Both the position numbers and the translations under genes were made by a program. Positions 43,874 through 53,924 of a DNA stretch of 64,000 bases are shown piece by piece. The DNA comes from Limnohabitans sp. MMS-10A-178. GTDB taxonomy: Bacteria > Pseudomonadota > Gammaproteobacteria > Burkholderiales > Burkholderiaceae_C. The stretch covers positions 806,001-870,000 of the forward strand of contig NZ_NERY01000001.1 in assembly GCF_003063375.1 (NCBI RefSeq), given 5' to 3'. The first letter of the stretch is position 1; each line of letters opens with the position of its first letter. The notes beneath the pieces were generated by a model that had not been told where the DNA came from, ran no database searches, and saw only the letters and a list, made by a program, of their open reading frames with translations.

Positions 43874-44955
43874 GCATCGAAATAAGAAACATCCACAAAC
43901 AGTTTGGCGACTTCCACGCACTGCGCGATGTCAGCCTCGACATTGATTCTGGCGAGTTGGTGGCCTTGCTGGGCCCTTCGGGTTGCGGCAAAACCACTTT
44001 GCTTCGCATCATTGCAGGCTTGGAAACTGCCGATGCAGGTAGCATTTCCTTCAGCGGAGAAGACACCACCCACGTGCACGTGCGCGAGCGGCAAGTGGGC
44101 TTTGTATTTCAGCACTACGCCTTGTTCCGCCACATGACCGTGTTCGAAAACGTGGCCTTTGGTCTGCGCATGAAACCCCGCAACATCCGCCCATCAGAAA
44201 GCGTTATCAAACAAAAAGTACACGACCTTTTGAATCTGGTGCAACTCGATTGGCTGGCCGATCGTTATCCGTCACAGCTTTCAGGCGGGCAGCGTCAGCG
44301 CATTGCTTTGGCGCGTGCTTTGGCAGTAGAACCTAAAGTCTTGTTGCTCGATGAACCCTTTGGTGCGCTCGATGCCAAAGTGCGCAAAGAGTTGCGCCGC
44401 TGGTTACGCCGCCTTCACGACGATTTGCATGTGACCAGTATTTTTGTCACGCACGATCAAGAAGAAGCCTTGGAAGTGGCCGATCGTGTGGTACTGATGA
44501 ACAGCGGTCGTGTGGAGCAAATTGGTTCACCCCAACAAGTGTGGGACCACCCAGCTAGCCCCTTTGTGTATGGTTTTTTGGGCGATGTCAATTTATTCCA
44601 TGGCCGTGCTCACGAAGGTGAAATGCTCATTGGTGGCGACAACGCCGTCAGCTTAAACAGTCCCGAGCATCAACACGTGCAAGACAGCAAAGCCTTTGCT
44701 TATGTGCGCCCTCACGACATTGAAGTGAAGCGCTACAGCTCCGGCGACGCAGGTATCAAAGCCAAGCTCACGCGTGCCATTGTGGTAGGTCCTATTGCCC
44801 GCTTGGAGTTTGAGCCCGTCGATCACCATGACTTTGCCAAAGACACTGTGATCGAAGCACAGTTGTCAGCCATATTGTTTGCCGAGCAGCAGTACAAAGA
44901 AGGCGAGACCTTGGTGCTCACGCCTCGCAAAGCACGCATCTTTGTGGAGAGCTAA
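43870..44955 (+). CDS. cysA: Sulfate ABC transporter ATP-binding protein CysA
   Basis: A 361-residue ATPase: Walker A GPSGCGKT near 36–43, signature LSGGQRQR near 136, Walker [12 protein letters not shown] near 157, and H-loop THDQ near 196. [18 protein letters not shown] is typical of CysA. The C-terminal 120 residues form a regulatory TOBE-like domain. Last gene of the sulfate operon. It powers uptake for cysteine synthesis, including the sulfur needed by iron-sulfur clusters. Confidence 0.94.
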   Translation: MSIEIRNIHKQFGDFHALRDVSLDIDSGELVALLGPSGCGKTTLLRIIAGLETADAGSISFSGEDTTHVHVRERQVGFVFQHYALFRHMTVFENVAFGLRMKPRNIRPSESVIKQKVHDLLNLVQLDWLADRYPSQLSGGQRQRIALARALAVEPKVLLLDEPFGALDAKVRKELRRWLRRLHDDLHVTSIFVTHDQEEALEVADRVVLMNSGRVEQIGSPQQVWDHPASPFVYGFLGDVNLFHGRAHEGEMLIGGDNAVSLNSPEHQHVQDSKAFAYVRPHDIEVKRYSSGDAGIKAKLTRAIVVGPIARLEFEPVDHHDFAKDTVIEAQLSAILFAEQQYKEGETLVLTPRKARIFVES

Positions 44956-45067
44956 GTACATTTACACTTCCCGCTAAGCCTGCTGGAGCGGTAGAGCATG
45001 AAGCCCGTTAGAATGGCGTTTTTTCTTGATGCTTCTACAAAATAGGGCATCTCAATAGGTTTTTGCC

Positions 45068-45250
45068 ATGAAATTTATCAATGCCTGCGTGGTTCTTTTC
45101 ACTAGCTTGTCTTTGCAGGGATGCGCCATCGTGGCCGTGGCCGATGTGGTGGCCTCCACGGTCATTTACACTGGGAAAACAGTCGTGAACGTGATTGACG
45201 CTGTCACCCCAGACATCGTCAATAAGAAGAAAAAAGAGAAAAAAGACTGA
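45068..45250 (+). CDS. Small lipoprotein (NF038104-like)
   Basis: A 60-residue protein with a signal peptide and lipobox LQGC (Cys19). The mature part AIVAVADVVASTVIYTGKTVVNVIDAVTPDIV is followed by a lysine-rich end. It resembles the small conserved lipoproteins annotated as NF038104 in Betaproteobacteria. Role unknown. It stands alone, convergent with the response regulator gene 2 bp away. Confidence 0.75.
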   Translation: MKFINACVVLFTSLSLQGCAIVAVADVVASTVIYTGKTVVNVIDAVTPDIVNKKKKEKKD

Positions 45251-45252
45251 GC

Positions 45253-45855
45253 TTAAATGCCGAGCCAGCCGTTGGTGCGCGCAAAGTGCAATGCCTGCGT
45301 GCGACTGTTGACACCAAGTCTGCGGAACAAACGCCAGAAGTGAACCTTCACGGTGTGCTCGCTGATGGTGAGTTTGTCGGCAATATCTTTGTTGCTCAAG
45401 CCTTGGTCCAACATCAAAATCAATTGCTTCTGACGTTTAGACAGTTTGGTCGGTGCTGCAACAGAGCCTTCAGCTGGGGCCTCTTCCTCGGGTGAAGGCA
45501 ACAAGCTACGTAAACCCTCAATGATGGTATTGGGTGGGCTGGCTTTTTCTAAAAACAAATGAGCACCGGCTTCCAAGCAAGCAGCTTCGCACTCACTGGC
45601 CTCAGACCCTGTAACTACCACCAACGGCACATCAGGAAACTTGGCCCTTACTGCATGAACGCCCGACAAGCCCAAAGTGTCGGGCAATTTGAGATCGAGG
45701 CAAATCAATTCTGGCTTGCCCTGACGTTCCACCATGGCTTCCAAGCTGTTTAATTTGGCCACGGAAACCACCTTCAATCCGGGGCGTACCCTCTGAACCA
45801 ACATGGTGAGAGCGTCGCGCATCAGGGGGTGGTCGTCAATGACGTAAACGGTCAT
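45253..45855 (-). CDS. LuxR/NarL-family response regulator
   Basis: A 200-residue regulator. The receiver domain has acidic residues at IDDHP (7–8), the phosphorylation site Asp54 in CLDLKLPD, and a conserved Thr/Lys region (VVTGSE, LEKASPP). The C-terminal LuxR helix-turn-helix covers about 135–195 (LSKRQKQLILMLDQGLSNKDIADKL). No sensor kinase gene is adjacent, so the partner and the target genes are unknown. Confidence 0.9.
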   Translation of the reverse strand: MTVYVIDDHPLMRDALTMLVQRVRPGLKVVSVAKLNSLEAMVERQGKPELICLDLKLPDTLGLSGVHAVRAKFPDVPLVVVTGSEASECEAACLEAGAHLFLEKASPPNTIIEGLRSLLPSPEEEAPAEGSVAAPTKLSKRQKQLILMLDQGLSNKDIADKLTISEHTVKVHFWRLFRRLGVNSRTQALHFARTNGWLGI

Positions 45856-45962
45856 GGTGTGCTCAAGAATGAAACTTAAAGTATGAGAGTATCAGCAAAG
45901 TCAGGAACAAATCAAGCAACTTTTCTTGAATTTGAACACTTTTTGCAAATTTGATAACAAGC

Positions 45963-47300
45963 TCAGCCCTTCGATTTGACTCTTTCTGCAATTTCTGAGA
46001 CCAGGCTGTCGATGGACGCCAGCACGAGGTCAATGCTCACCTCATGGCCCAATACCACTTGAGGGCCGAGCTCAGTGATGGCAAGTGGGGTGTTTTCCTG
46101 AAGTCGTGCGATGGCCAAGCCAGCATCTTTGGGTGAAGTGAAGCCCAAACTTTGCAGCAACACTTTGCCCTGCGGGTCGACCAACTTGAAATAAAACTGA
46201 CCATCTTTTTCACGGTACTGTTTGAATGAGGGGATGGCGGTGCGAGCTTGTTTGGTGCCCACATTGTTCGAACCAGCACTTGCCAGTGCGCGCAGCCCAA
46301 CGGCGTGACGCAACTCTTTGATGAAAGGCGTTGCGAGTTCACGGGCTTTGGCCGCTCCTTTGAGCAGCAAGGCATCTACTTTGGCTGGGTTGCTGATGAG
46401 TTCTTCATATTGAGCCCGCATTGGCGCCACTTCGCGGTCAATCCGCTCAAACAAAACTTGCTTGGCATCGCCCCATGCAATGCCATCGGCATAGGCCTTG
46501 GCCAAATCGGCGGTTTCTTCGGGACTGGCAAAGGCTTGATAGATTTGAAACAAAGCCGAGCCTTCAGTGTCTTTGGCTTCACCCGGTGCGCGTGAATCGG
46601 TCACGATGCTCGCAATTAATTTTTTCAATTGCGCACTGCTTGAAAAAAGCGGAATGGTGTTGTCGTAGCTTTTGCTCATCTTGCGGCCATCCAGACCCGG
46701 CAGCAGCGCAACCGATTCTTCAATGACAGCCTCTGGCAACACCAAGTGTTCGCCATACAAATGGTTGAAACTAGAGGCCATGTCGCGGGCCATTTCAATG
46801 TGCTGAATTTGATCGCGACCGACGGGTACTTTGTGGGCTTTGAACATCAAAATGTCGGCCCCCATGAGCACCGGGTACATGAACAAGCCTGCAGACACAT
46901 CGGCATCGGGGTCGTTGCCTGCCGCGTTGTTTTTATCGACCGAGGCTTTGTAGGCGTGTGCGCGGTTGAGAACGCCTTTGCCAGTGACACATGTCAAAAA
47001 CCAGGTGAGCTCTGGAATTTCTGGAATGTCCGATTGGCGATAAAACATGACACGCTCAGGGTCAAGGCCTGCAGCAATCCAGCTGGCGGCAATTTCCAAC
47101 GTTGAACGTTGAATGCGCGCTGGCTCATCGCACTTTATGAGCGCATGGTAGTCGGCCAAGAAGTAAAAACCTTGCGTGGCTGGATTGCGACTGGCTTGCA
47201 CAGTGGGGCGAATGGCACCCACATAGTTACCTAAGTGCGGTGTGCCCGTGGTGGTAATGCCTGTGAGGACGCGCGTGCGTGTGGAAGTTTCAGTCGTCAT
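45963..47300 (-). CDS. trpS: Tryptophanyl-tRNA synthetase
   Basis: A class I synthetase that charges tRNA-Trp. It has 445 residues from the ATG at 47300 (MTTETSTRTRVLTG). The HIGH-like motif is TPHLGNY at 20–26 and the KMSKS loop is GRKMSKSYDNT. It is about 100 residues longer than the compact bacterial form because of a C-terminal extension (about 345–445, FKQYREKDGQFYFKLVDPQG), which is seen in other Burkholderiales. An upstream in-frame extension to 47381 is not supported. Follows the site-2 protease gene by 14 bp. Confidence 0.94.
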   Translation of the reverse strand: MTTETSTRTRVLTGITTTGTPHLGNYVGAIRPTVQASRNPATQGFYFLADYHALIKCDEPARIQRSTLEIAASWIAAGLDPERVMFYRQSDIPEIPELTWFLTCVTGKGVLNRAHAYKASVDKNNAAGNDPDADVSAGLFMYPVLMGADILMFKAHKVPVGRDQIQHIEMARDMASSFNHLYGEHLVLPEAVIEESVALLPGLDGRKMSKSYDNTIPLFSSSAQLKKLIASIVTDSRAPGEAKDTEGSALFQIYQAFASPEETADLAKAYADGIAWGDAKQVLFERIDREVAPMRAQYEELISNPAKVDALLLKGAAKARELATPFIKELRHAVGLRALASAGSNNVGTKQARTAIPSFKQYREKDGQFYFKLVDPQGKVLLQSLGFTSPKDAGLAIARLQENTPLAITELGPQVVLGHEVSIDLVLASIDSLVSEIAERVKSKG

Positions 47301-47314
47301 GGCTTGGATTTTTT

Positions 47315-47971
47315 TCAAGAGAGAGATTTCAACATAATTTCGATCAAGCCAAATGTGGCGCCCATCACAGGGTCTAACCACAAATGATTGACCACACCTG
47401 TAATGGCCAATGCCATCACGATGTAGAAGCCGTAGGGCTCAATGCGGGAGAATTGATAGGCCATCTTCCAAGGAAGTAGCCCCACCACAATGCGTCCTCC
47501 GTCTAGTGGAGGCAGTGGAAACAGATTGAAGGCAAACATCACCACATTGCTCAAAACGCCGGCCTTGCACATGGCCAAGAAGAATTTTTCAGAGACTCCA
47601 AAGTCGGTGTAGACCACAAACAAAAGTGCCCAAATGATGGCTTGCAACAAATTCGCGGCCGGTCCAGCCAAGGCCACCCACACCATGTCGCGTTTCGGAT
47701 TGCGCAAGTTGCCAAAATCAACAGGGACGGGCTTGGCAAATCCAAACAGCAAGGCGCCGCTGGTGCTGAAGTAAAGCAGCAAGGGCAAAACAAGCGTGCC
47801 CAACCAATGGATATGCGGCAAAGGGTTGAGAGTCACTCGACCTAGCATGTAGGCGGTGCGATCGCCAAAATACTTGGCGGCATAGCCGTGAGCGGCTTCA
47901 TGCAGCGTGATGGCAAAGATCACGGGGATGGCATAGACCGAAACGGTTTGAATGAGGTGCGAGGTATCCAC
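47315..47971 (-). CDS. Site-2 protease family (M50) membrane metalloprotease
   Basis: A 218-residue membrane protein with about six helices. The zinc motif is HEAAH at residues 24–28, and the second metal motif is NLFPLPPLDGGRI near 140–152. It lacks a PDZ domain, so it is the short YwhC/FtsH-linked type rather than RseP. It probably cuts within membrane segments; the substrate is unknown. Likely co-transcribed with trpS downstream. Confidence 0.88.
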   Translation of the reverse strand: MDTSHLIQTVSVYAIPVIFAITLHEAAHGYAAKYFGDRTAYMLGRVTLNPLPHIHWLGTLVLPLLLYFSTSGALLFGFAKPVPVDFGNLRNPKRDMVWVALAGPAANLLQAIIWALLFVVYTDFGVSEKFFLAMCKAGVLSNVVMFAFNLFPLPPLDGGRIVVGLLPWKMAYQFSRIEPYGFYIVMALAITGVVNHLWLDPVMGATFGLIEIMLKSLS

Positions 47972-48016
47972 GGATGAATTGTCTCAAAGTGACGGCGAGT
48001 TGGTAGAAAAAAGAAT

Positions 48017-48643
48017 TTAAGACAGACCAAGCAAAGCGACATCGCCTAAACCTTGGCGAACGACCTCAATGCCTCCACCCGTGCAGTCCACCACAGTGGT
48101 GGGCTCCCGGGTGCAAGCACCGGCGTCAATCACACCTGCAATGAGCTTTTCATAACGATCTCGAATTTCTTCAGGATCATTGAGCGGCTCGGTTTCGCCA
48201 ATAGGAATAAGCGTGGTGGCCAGCAAGGGCGCGCCGTGCAAGGCTAACAACTCTTGCAACACGGCGTGCTCTGGCACCCTCAGGCCAATGCTTTTGCGCT
48301 GAGGGTGGCTCACGCGGCGTGGCACTTCTTTGGTGGCCTCCAAAATGAACGTGAAAGCGCCGGGCGTGGCCTGTTTGAGCATTCGAAACTGAGCGTTGTC
48401 GACTTTGGCGTAATTGGCCAATTCACTCAGGTCTCGGCACAACAGGGTGAGATGGTGTTTGTCGTCAACACCGCGCACCTTGCGCAGATGGTCGGCGGCG
48501 GCTTTGTCATCCAAGTGGCAAACCAAGGCGTAACTAGAGTCTGTAGGTACCGCCAAAACACCGCCTTGGTTCAACAAAGTGACGGCCTGTTTCAGCAAAC
48601 GTGTTTGCGGATTTGCAGGGTGAACAGAAAAATACTGAGCCAT
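48017..48643 (-). CDS. Sua5/YciO/YrdC-family protein (L-threonylcarbamoyladenylate synthase type)
   Basis: A 208-residue single-domain protein of the family that makes threonylcarbamoyl-AMP for the t6A modification of tRNA. Conserved parts are LLNQGGVLAVPTDSSYALVCHLDD near 24 and KRKSIGLRVPEHAV (here PQRKSIGLRVPEH) near 115, with TLIPIGETEP near 143. It is close to E. coli YciO, which may not be the true TsaC enzyme, so the exact activity is uncertain. It lies between the PHP phosphatase and site-2 protease genes. Confidence 0.88.
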   Translation of the reverse strand: MAQYFSVHPANPQTRLLKQAVTLLNQGGVLAVPTDSSYALVCHLDDKAAADHLRKVRGVDDKHHLTLLCRDLSELANYAKVDNAQFRMLKQATPGAFTFILEATKEVPRRVSHPQRKSIGLRVPEHAVLQELLALHGAPLLATTLIPIGETEPLNDPEEIRDRYEKLIAGVIDAGACTREPTTVVDCTGGGIEVVRQGLGDVALLGLS

Positions 48644-48681
48644 GAATATTCAAACCATGAAGGTTTGAGCGGGTGAGTGTT

Positions 48682-49536
48682 TCACTGAATTCGGTCTGAC
48701 AACAATTCCCACACGGGTTTGAGTTGTCCGGGCAACCACGGCAATGTGCCCAAGTCTGTATGGCTTTCGTCGGGGCTGTGAAAATCGCTGCCACGCGATG
48801 CAGCCAGGTCAAACTCGAGTGCCGTTTCTGCATATTGCAAAGCATCTGCGCTGGAGTGACTGCCTGTGACAACCTCAACACCACGCCCACCATGTTGTTT
48901 GAACTCGGTAAAAAGTGCGAACTCTTCGTTGGCTGTGAAGCCATAGCGAGCAGGGTGGGCAATGACTGCTACCCCGCCTGCGCCAGTGATCCACTTGACG
49001 GCGTTTTCTAAGCTGGCCCAGCGGTGTGGCACAAAACCCGGTTTGTTTTCAGTGAGGTACTTGCGAAAAACCTCTGAGGTGTCTTTGCAGACGCCAGTCT
49101 CAACTAAAAAACGTGCAAAGTGAGTGCGCGAAATGAGCTCGTGGTTGCCTGCATATTGGAGGGCTCCTTCGAAGGCGCCCTGAATGCCGACCTTGGCCAA
49201 GCCATCCGACATTTCTTTGGCGCGCTCGGCTCGGCCGCCGCGGGTATTGCGCAAACCCTGAACCAAGGCTTGGTTGGTATGGTCAAAACCCAAACCCACA
49301 ATGTGAACCGTTTTGCCTGCAAAGGTGATGGAAATCTCGACACCCGTGAGGTACTTCATGCCTTCGGCTTTGGCTGCAGCTATGGCTCGTTCTTGGCCGC
49401 CAATTTCGTCGTGGTCTGTGAGAGCCCAGAGTTGGACGCCGTTGGCTTTGGCACGCGCAGCCAAAGCCTCAGGCGTGAGCGTGCCATCAGAGACCACGGA
49501 GTGGCAATGCAAGTCGGCGTTGAGTAAGGGTTCCAC
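48682..49536 (-). CDS. PHP-domain phosphoesterase (RnmA/TrpH type)
   Basis: A 284-residue PHP metallophosphatase. The first metal motif is DLHCHS at 8–13, then LTDHDE near 39 and further ligands in GVEIS and VIAHPARYGF, ending with ASRGSDFHSPDE near 253. Relatives (E. coli YciV/RnmA) hydrolyse 3',5'-nucleoside bisphosphates and trim RNA 5' ends. First gene of the minus-strand set leading to trpS. Confidence 0.88.
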   Translation of the reverse strand: MEPLLNADLHCHSVVSDGTLTPEALAARAKANGVQLWALTDHDEIGGQERAIAAAKAEGMKYLTGVEISITFAGKTVHIVGLGFDHTNQALVQGLRNTRGGRAERAKEMSDGLAKVGIQGAFEGALQYAGNHELISRTHFARFLVETGVCKDTSEVFRKYLTENKPGFVPHRWASLENAVKWITGAGGVAVIAHPARYGFTANEEFALFTEFKQHGGRGVEVVTGSHSSADALQYAETALEFDLAASRGSDFHSPDESHTDLGTLPWLPGQLKPVWELLSDRIQ

Positions 49537-49577
49537 AGGGGTATTTTAGGTGCTAGCGGGTGGGCTGACACCTCTGA

Positions 49578-50467
<890 letters not shown>

Positions 50468-50474
50468 GTGCAAG

Positions 50475-50510
50475 TATAAAAACAAAACAACCCGCACAAG
50501 GCGGGTTGTT
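50475..50510 (-). terminator. Rho-independent terminator between rplY and pth
   Basis: On the minus strand AACAACCCGC pairs with GCGGGTTGTT (perfect 10 bp, 50486–50510) with loop CTTGT, followed by TTGTTTTTAT. It ends the prs–rplY transcript; pth would then need read-through or another promoter. Confidence 0.8.
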
Positions 50511-50543
50511 GGGAACACTTGAAGTGTTGAAAGCGCAGAAAAA

Positions 50544-51176
50544 TTACTTCTTCTTGGCTTTGGCTTTTGGATCGGCTGCGGGTGCTGCATCGGCTGCTGG
50601 TGCAGCTTCTTCGGCAGCAGGCGCCACAACAGAGACCAACACAGGGTTTTTCTTGCCGTGTGTAACGGCTTTGACGCCCTTGGGCAAAGTGATGTCGGCC
50701 AGGTGCAATGAAACACCTTTCTTCAAACCAGACAAATCAACATTGATGGCTTCAGGCAAATCGGCTGGCAAGCAAGTGATTTCGAGCTCATTCATGATGT
50801 GGTTGATCAAGCAAGCGTCGACTTTGACAGCAGGCGAAACGTCTTCACCGGTGTAATGGATGGGTACTTTGCGGTTCAAAGTGGTTTTGGCATCAACGCG
50901 TTGGAAGTCGATGTGCAAGACCAATTGTTTGTAAGGGTGCATTTGGAAGTCACGGAGCAACACTTTGGTTTCTTTACCGTTCAATTCCATGTCCAAGATG
51001 CTTGCGTGGAAAGCTTCTTTTTTCAGGGCGTGCCACAGGGCATTGTGGTCGAGTTCGACCAATTGGGGTTGCTGATCTACACCGCCATAAACAATACCAG
51101 GTGTCTTACCTGAATTGCGCAGACGGCGGCTCGCACCCGTACCTTGCATAGAGCGCTCAAAAGCGACAAATTTCAT
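50544..51176 (-). CDS. rplY: 50S ribosomal protein L25 (Ctc form)
   Basis: A 210-residue 5S-rRNA-binding protein of the long Ctc type. It starts at 51176 with [31 protein letters not shown], has the L25 core to about 95, then a beta domain and an alanine-rich acidic tail ending DPKAKAKKK. An ATG-less upstream extension is open but lacks conservation. It follows prs. Confidence 0.95.
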   Translation of the reverse strand: MKFVAFERSMQGTGASRRLRNSGKTPGIVYGGVDQQPQLVELDHNALWHALKKEAFHASILDMELNGKETKVLLRDFQMHPYKQLVLHIDFQRVDAKTTLNRKVPIHYTGEDVSPAVKVDACLINHIMNELEITCLPADLPEAINVDLSGLKKGVSLHLADITLPKGVKAVTHGKKNPVLVSVVAPAAEEAAPAADAAPAADPKAKAKKK

Positions 51177-51263
51177 AACTAACTCCAAGTTGAGTCGACC
51201 GCGACCAGTACGACTCTGTTTTAAAAAGGCCCACCCGAAAGCAGGCCACATTGATGCTCCCGA

Positions 51264-52241
51264 TCAGTCTTGATCGGAGAACAAACTCATGACCGACTCA
51301 CCGTAGGCCATGCGCTGGATGGTTTTGGCCAACAGCGGCGCCACAGTGAGTTGGCGAATTTTGGGGCAGGCCGCAGCGGCTTGTGACAACGGAATGGTGT
51401 TGGTCACAACCACTTCATCGAGCGCGGAGCCTTTGGCAATGCGGTCGATGGCGGGGCCCGAGAAAATGGGGTGGGTGCAATAAGCGTAAACTTTTTTGGC
51501 GCCGCGCTCTTTCAAAACTTCAGCGGCCTTGACCAAGGTGCCGGCCGTGTCAATCATGTCGTCCATGATGACGCAGTTGCGGCCATCGATGTCGCCAATG
51601 ACGTGCATTACTTCGCTCACATTGGCTTTGGGACGACGCTTGTCGATGATGGCCAAATCGCAGTTGAGTTGTTTGGCCAAAGCGCGTGCACGAACCACAC
51701 CGCCCACATCGGGCGAGACCACAATGAGGTCTTCGTAGTTCTTTTGACGCAGGTCGCCCAAGAGCACGGGGGAAGCGTAAATGTTGTCGACGGGGATGTC
51801 GAAGAAACCTTGAATTTGGTCGGCATGCAAGTCCATGGTGAGGACGTGGTTGACGCCTACGGCTTGCAGCATGTTGGCCACCACCTTGGCCGTGATGGGC
51901 ACCCGTGTGGAGCGGGGGCGACGGTCTTGGCGAGCATAGCCAAAGTAAGGAATGATGGCGCTGATGCGACCTGCTGAGGCGCGCTTTAAAGCGTCGACCA
52001 TGATCAGCAATTCCATCATGTTTTCATTGGTGGGCGCGCAAGTAGATTGAATGACAAATACATCTCGTGCGCGCACGTTTTGCTTGAGTTCAACTGTGAC
52101 TTCGCCGTCTGAGAATCGGCCCACGTCGGCCAAGCCGAGTGAAACATCGAGCTCGTAGGCAACCTCGGCAGCCAACACGGGGTTGGCGTTGCCAGTGAAG
52201 ACCATAAAGTCGGAGCTTGAATTTGTGTTGGAGGGCTGCAT
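51264..52241 (-). CDS. prs: Ribose-phosphate pyrophosphokinase
   Basis: PRPP synthase, which makes the sugar donor for nucleotides, histidine and tryptophan. The 325-residue protein shows GRFSDGEV near 45, the catalytic YFGYARQDR near 100, and the PRPP loop [18 protein letters not shown] near 222. The ATG at 52241 has GAGAAG ahead; an in-frame start at 52259 is less likely. The 5' leader between tRNA-Gln and prs holds a short TGCACG/CGTGCA hairpin at 52300–52317. Confidence 0.96.
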   Translation of the reverse strand: MQPSNTNSSSDFMVFTGNANPVLAAEVAYELDVSLGLADVGRFSDGEVTVELKQNVRARDVFVIQSTCAPTNENMMELLIMVDALKRASAGRISAIIPYFGYARQDRRPRSTRVPITAKVVANMLQAVGVNHVLTMDLHADQIQGFFDIPVDNIYASPVLLGDLRQKNYEDLIVVSPDVGGVVRARALAKQLNCDLAIIDKRRPKANVSEVMHVIGDIDGRNCVIMDDMIDTAGTLVKAAEVLKERGAKKVYAYCTHPIFSGPAIDRIAKGSALDEVVVTNTIPLSQAAAACPKIRQLTVAPLLAKTIQRMAYGESVMSLFSDQD

Positions 52242-52353
52242 GAGCTTCTCAGCGATCAAATGATGGGCCGATGCGGGTTAGCGCATAAATTTCTATCGTT
52301 GCACGATTCAACGTGCATCAATTCACAATGCGTTTGACTGCTTGTGAAAGATT

Positions 52354-52430
52354 TGGCAGGGGAAGAAGGATTCGAACCTTCGCATGCCGGAATCAAAATC
52401 CGGTGCCTTAACCAACTTGGCGACTCCCCT
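52354..52430 (-). tRNA. tRNA-Gln(TTG)
   Basis: A 77-nt tRNA with encoded CCA. The acceptor arms AGGGGAG and TTCCCCT pair (one G·T), the anticodon stem is CCGGA/TCCGG, and the loop TTTTGAT gives anticodon TTG. GGTTCGAATCC is the T-arm. It sits between ispE and prs, the common order in Betaproteobacteria. Confidence 0.97.
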
Positions 52431-52471
52431 ACACGGGTTGGCAGCTTTGGAAAACCAGAGCTGTCGACCGA

Positions 52472-53350
52472 TCAATCGTCGCTGGAGGTCCAACCCTTTT
52501 GGGGGTGAACATCCAAATTGCCACACATTCGAATTTGCCAATTGGACCAAGTAGCCGGAACTTGAGGCATTTGGCTTAAATTCGTGCCGCGTGGCACTTG
52601 CGCAAACACTGCACTCCCCGACCCTGTCATTCTGCCTTTCACAACAGCGGGCTCTAGGCTGGCTTGTTCAAGCCAGGCGATTGCGTCGCTGATTTGGGGG
52701 CAGAGGCTCTGGGCCACTGGCTGCAGGTCGTTGTGGCCGAAGCCGAACGGGTTTGCTGCAAAGACCGAAATTGTAGCAGGCTTTGAGTCTCGGTTGAGGG
52801 CCTCAGAGCCAAAAATTTTGGCCGTTTCAAGCCCCTCAGGCGGTTTCACCACTACAAACTGGGCGGGCGGCACTGAGATGGGTTGGATGATTTCACCCAC
52901 GCCTTCAACCCAAGCGTTGTTTCCTCTTAGAAAAAATGGCACATCGGCACCCAACTTCAAGCCCAACTCAGCCAGTTGATTGACCGAGAAATTGAGCTTC
53001 CAAAGCTTGTTGAGTGCCAAGAGGCAAGTGGCAGCATCGGACGAACCGCCGCCCATGCCGGCTTGCGCTGGAATTGACTTTTCAATGGCAATGTGAGCAC
53101 CCAAGGAAGTGCCGCTGACCTGTTGCAAAAGCCTAGCAGCGCGGGTGATCAGGTCATCTTCTGGCAGCTTGACAGTGAGGTCTTCTCGGCTAATTTGGCC
53201 ATCTTGTCGAACATCAAAATGCAAGGTGTCATACCAATCAATGAGCATGAACACCGATTGCAGCAGGTGGTAACCATCGGGTCTGCGGCCAGTAATGTGC
53301 AAAAACAGATTGAGTTTGGCTGGCGCCAAGACCTGGTGCAAAGACGTCAT
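52472..53350 (-). CDS. ispE: 4-diphosphocytidyl-2-C-methyl-D-erythritol kinase
   Basis: The GHMP kinase of the MEP pathway, also represented here by ispH. The 292-residue protein has VLAPAKLNLFLHITGRRPDGYHLL at 7–30, the ATP loop IPAQAGMGGGSSDAAT at about 90–105, and MTGSGSAVFAQV near 243. The start overlaps the lolB stop by four bases, coupling the two genes. Confidence 0.94.
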   Translation of the reverse strand: MTSLHQVLAPAKLNLFLHITGRRPDGYHLLQSVFMLIDWYDTLHFDVRQDGQISREDLTVKLPEDDLITRAARLLQQVSGTSLGAHIAIEKSIPAQAGMGGGSSDAATCLLALNKLWKLNFSVNQLAELGLKLGADVPFFLRGNNAWVEGVGEIIQPISVPPAQFVVVKPPEGLETAKIFGSEALNRDSKPATISVFAANPFGFGHNDLQPVAQSLCPQISDAIAWLEQASLEPAVVKGRMTGSGSAVFAQVPRGTNLSQMPQVPATWSNWQIRMCGNLDVHPQKGWTSSDD

Positions 53351-53910
53351 GATTCAAAGGCAATTCGAAGCACAGTGCGCGGAGCGGGTTGAACCCGTTC
53401 AAGGACCAATCGGCGCAAGTGCCATTCACTGACATCGACGTTCCAGCCCTCGGCAGGCGTGGGTTTGCCAGCCAGCCAATCAATGACCGCTGCAGTGGGC
53501 AATTGGGTGCCAGTTAGCTCAAAAACCAATCGCTCAAGGCTGGCAGATTCACGCACTTGGCGACCTTGCAAAAGGCGAGCACTTTGAGCTGTCCATTCAA
53601 GTCTGGCCATCTGCATTCCCAAAGGGTTGTAGATATTGAGCGTGCCTTCAGGCCAACCTCCGGTAATGTCAAAAGAGGTGATGAACGATTGGGGTGGCTC
53701 TGTGTCAATTTGAAGAGCAAATCGACCTGCTTTAAAAGGCGTTGGTAAAGCGGGTGCCTCGACGCTGATAACCTGAGAGTTGGCTGAGGTAGCAGGGGGA
53801 GCAGTGCCCGAAGGTGACAAAAAGGTTTGAGTGCCCATGGGCCGAGTAGCGCAGCCCCCCAAAAGCATCATGCACACACTGCAAAGTGCAAGGAAACGGG
53901 TTGTCAACAT
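53347..53910 (-). CDS. lolB: Outer-membrane lipoprotein receptor LolB
   Basis: LolB accepts lipoproteins from LolA and inserts them into the outer membrane. The protein (187 residues from the ATG at 53910) has a lipobox LLGGC and a beta-rich LolA/LolB fold with GRFALQIDTEPPQSFITSFDITG near 60 and NPLGMQMARLEWT near 90. A TTG at 53928 overlapping the upstream stop is an alternative start. Order TPR gene–lolB–ispE–tRNA-Gln–prs is conserved in related genomes. Confidence 0.88.
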   Translation of the reverse strand: MLTTRFLALCSVCMMLLGGCATRPMGTQTFLSPSGTAPPATSANSQVISVEAPALPTPFKAGRFALQIDTEPPQSFITSFDITGGWPEGTLNIYNPLGMQMARLEWTAQSARLLQGRQVRESASLERLVFELTGTQLPTAAVIDWLAGKPTPAEGWNVDVSEWHLRRLVLERVQPAPRTVLRIAFES

Positions 53911-53924
53911 CTCACGCCAGCCAA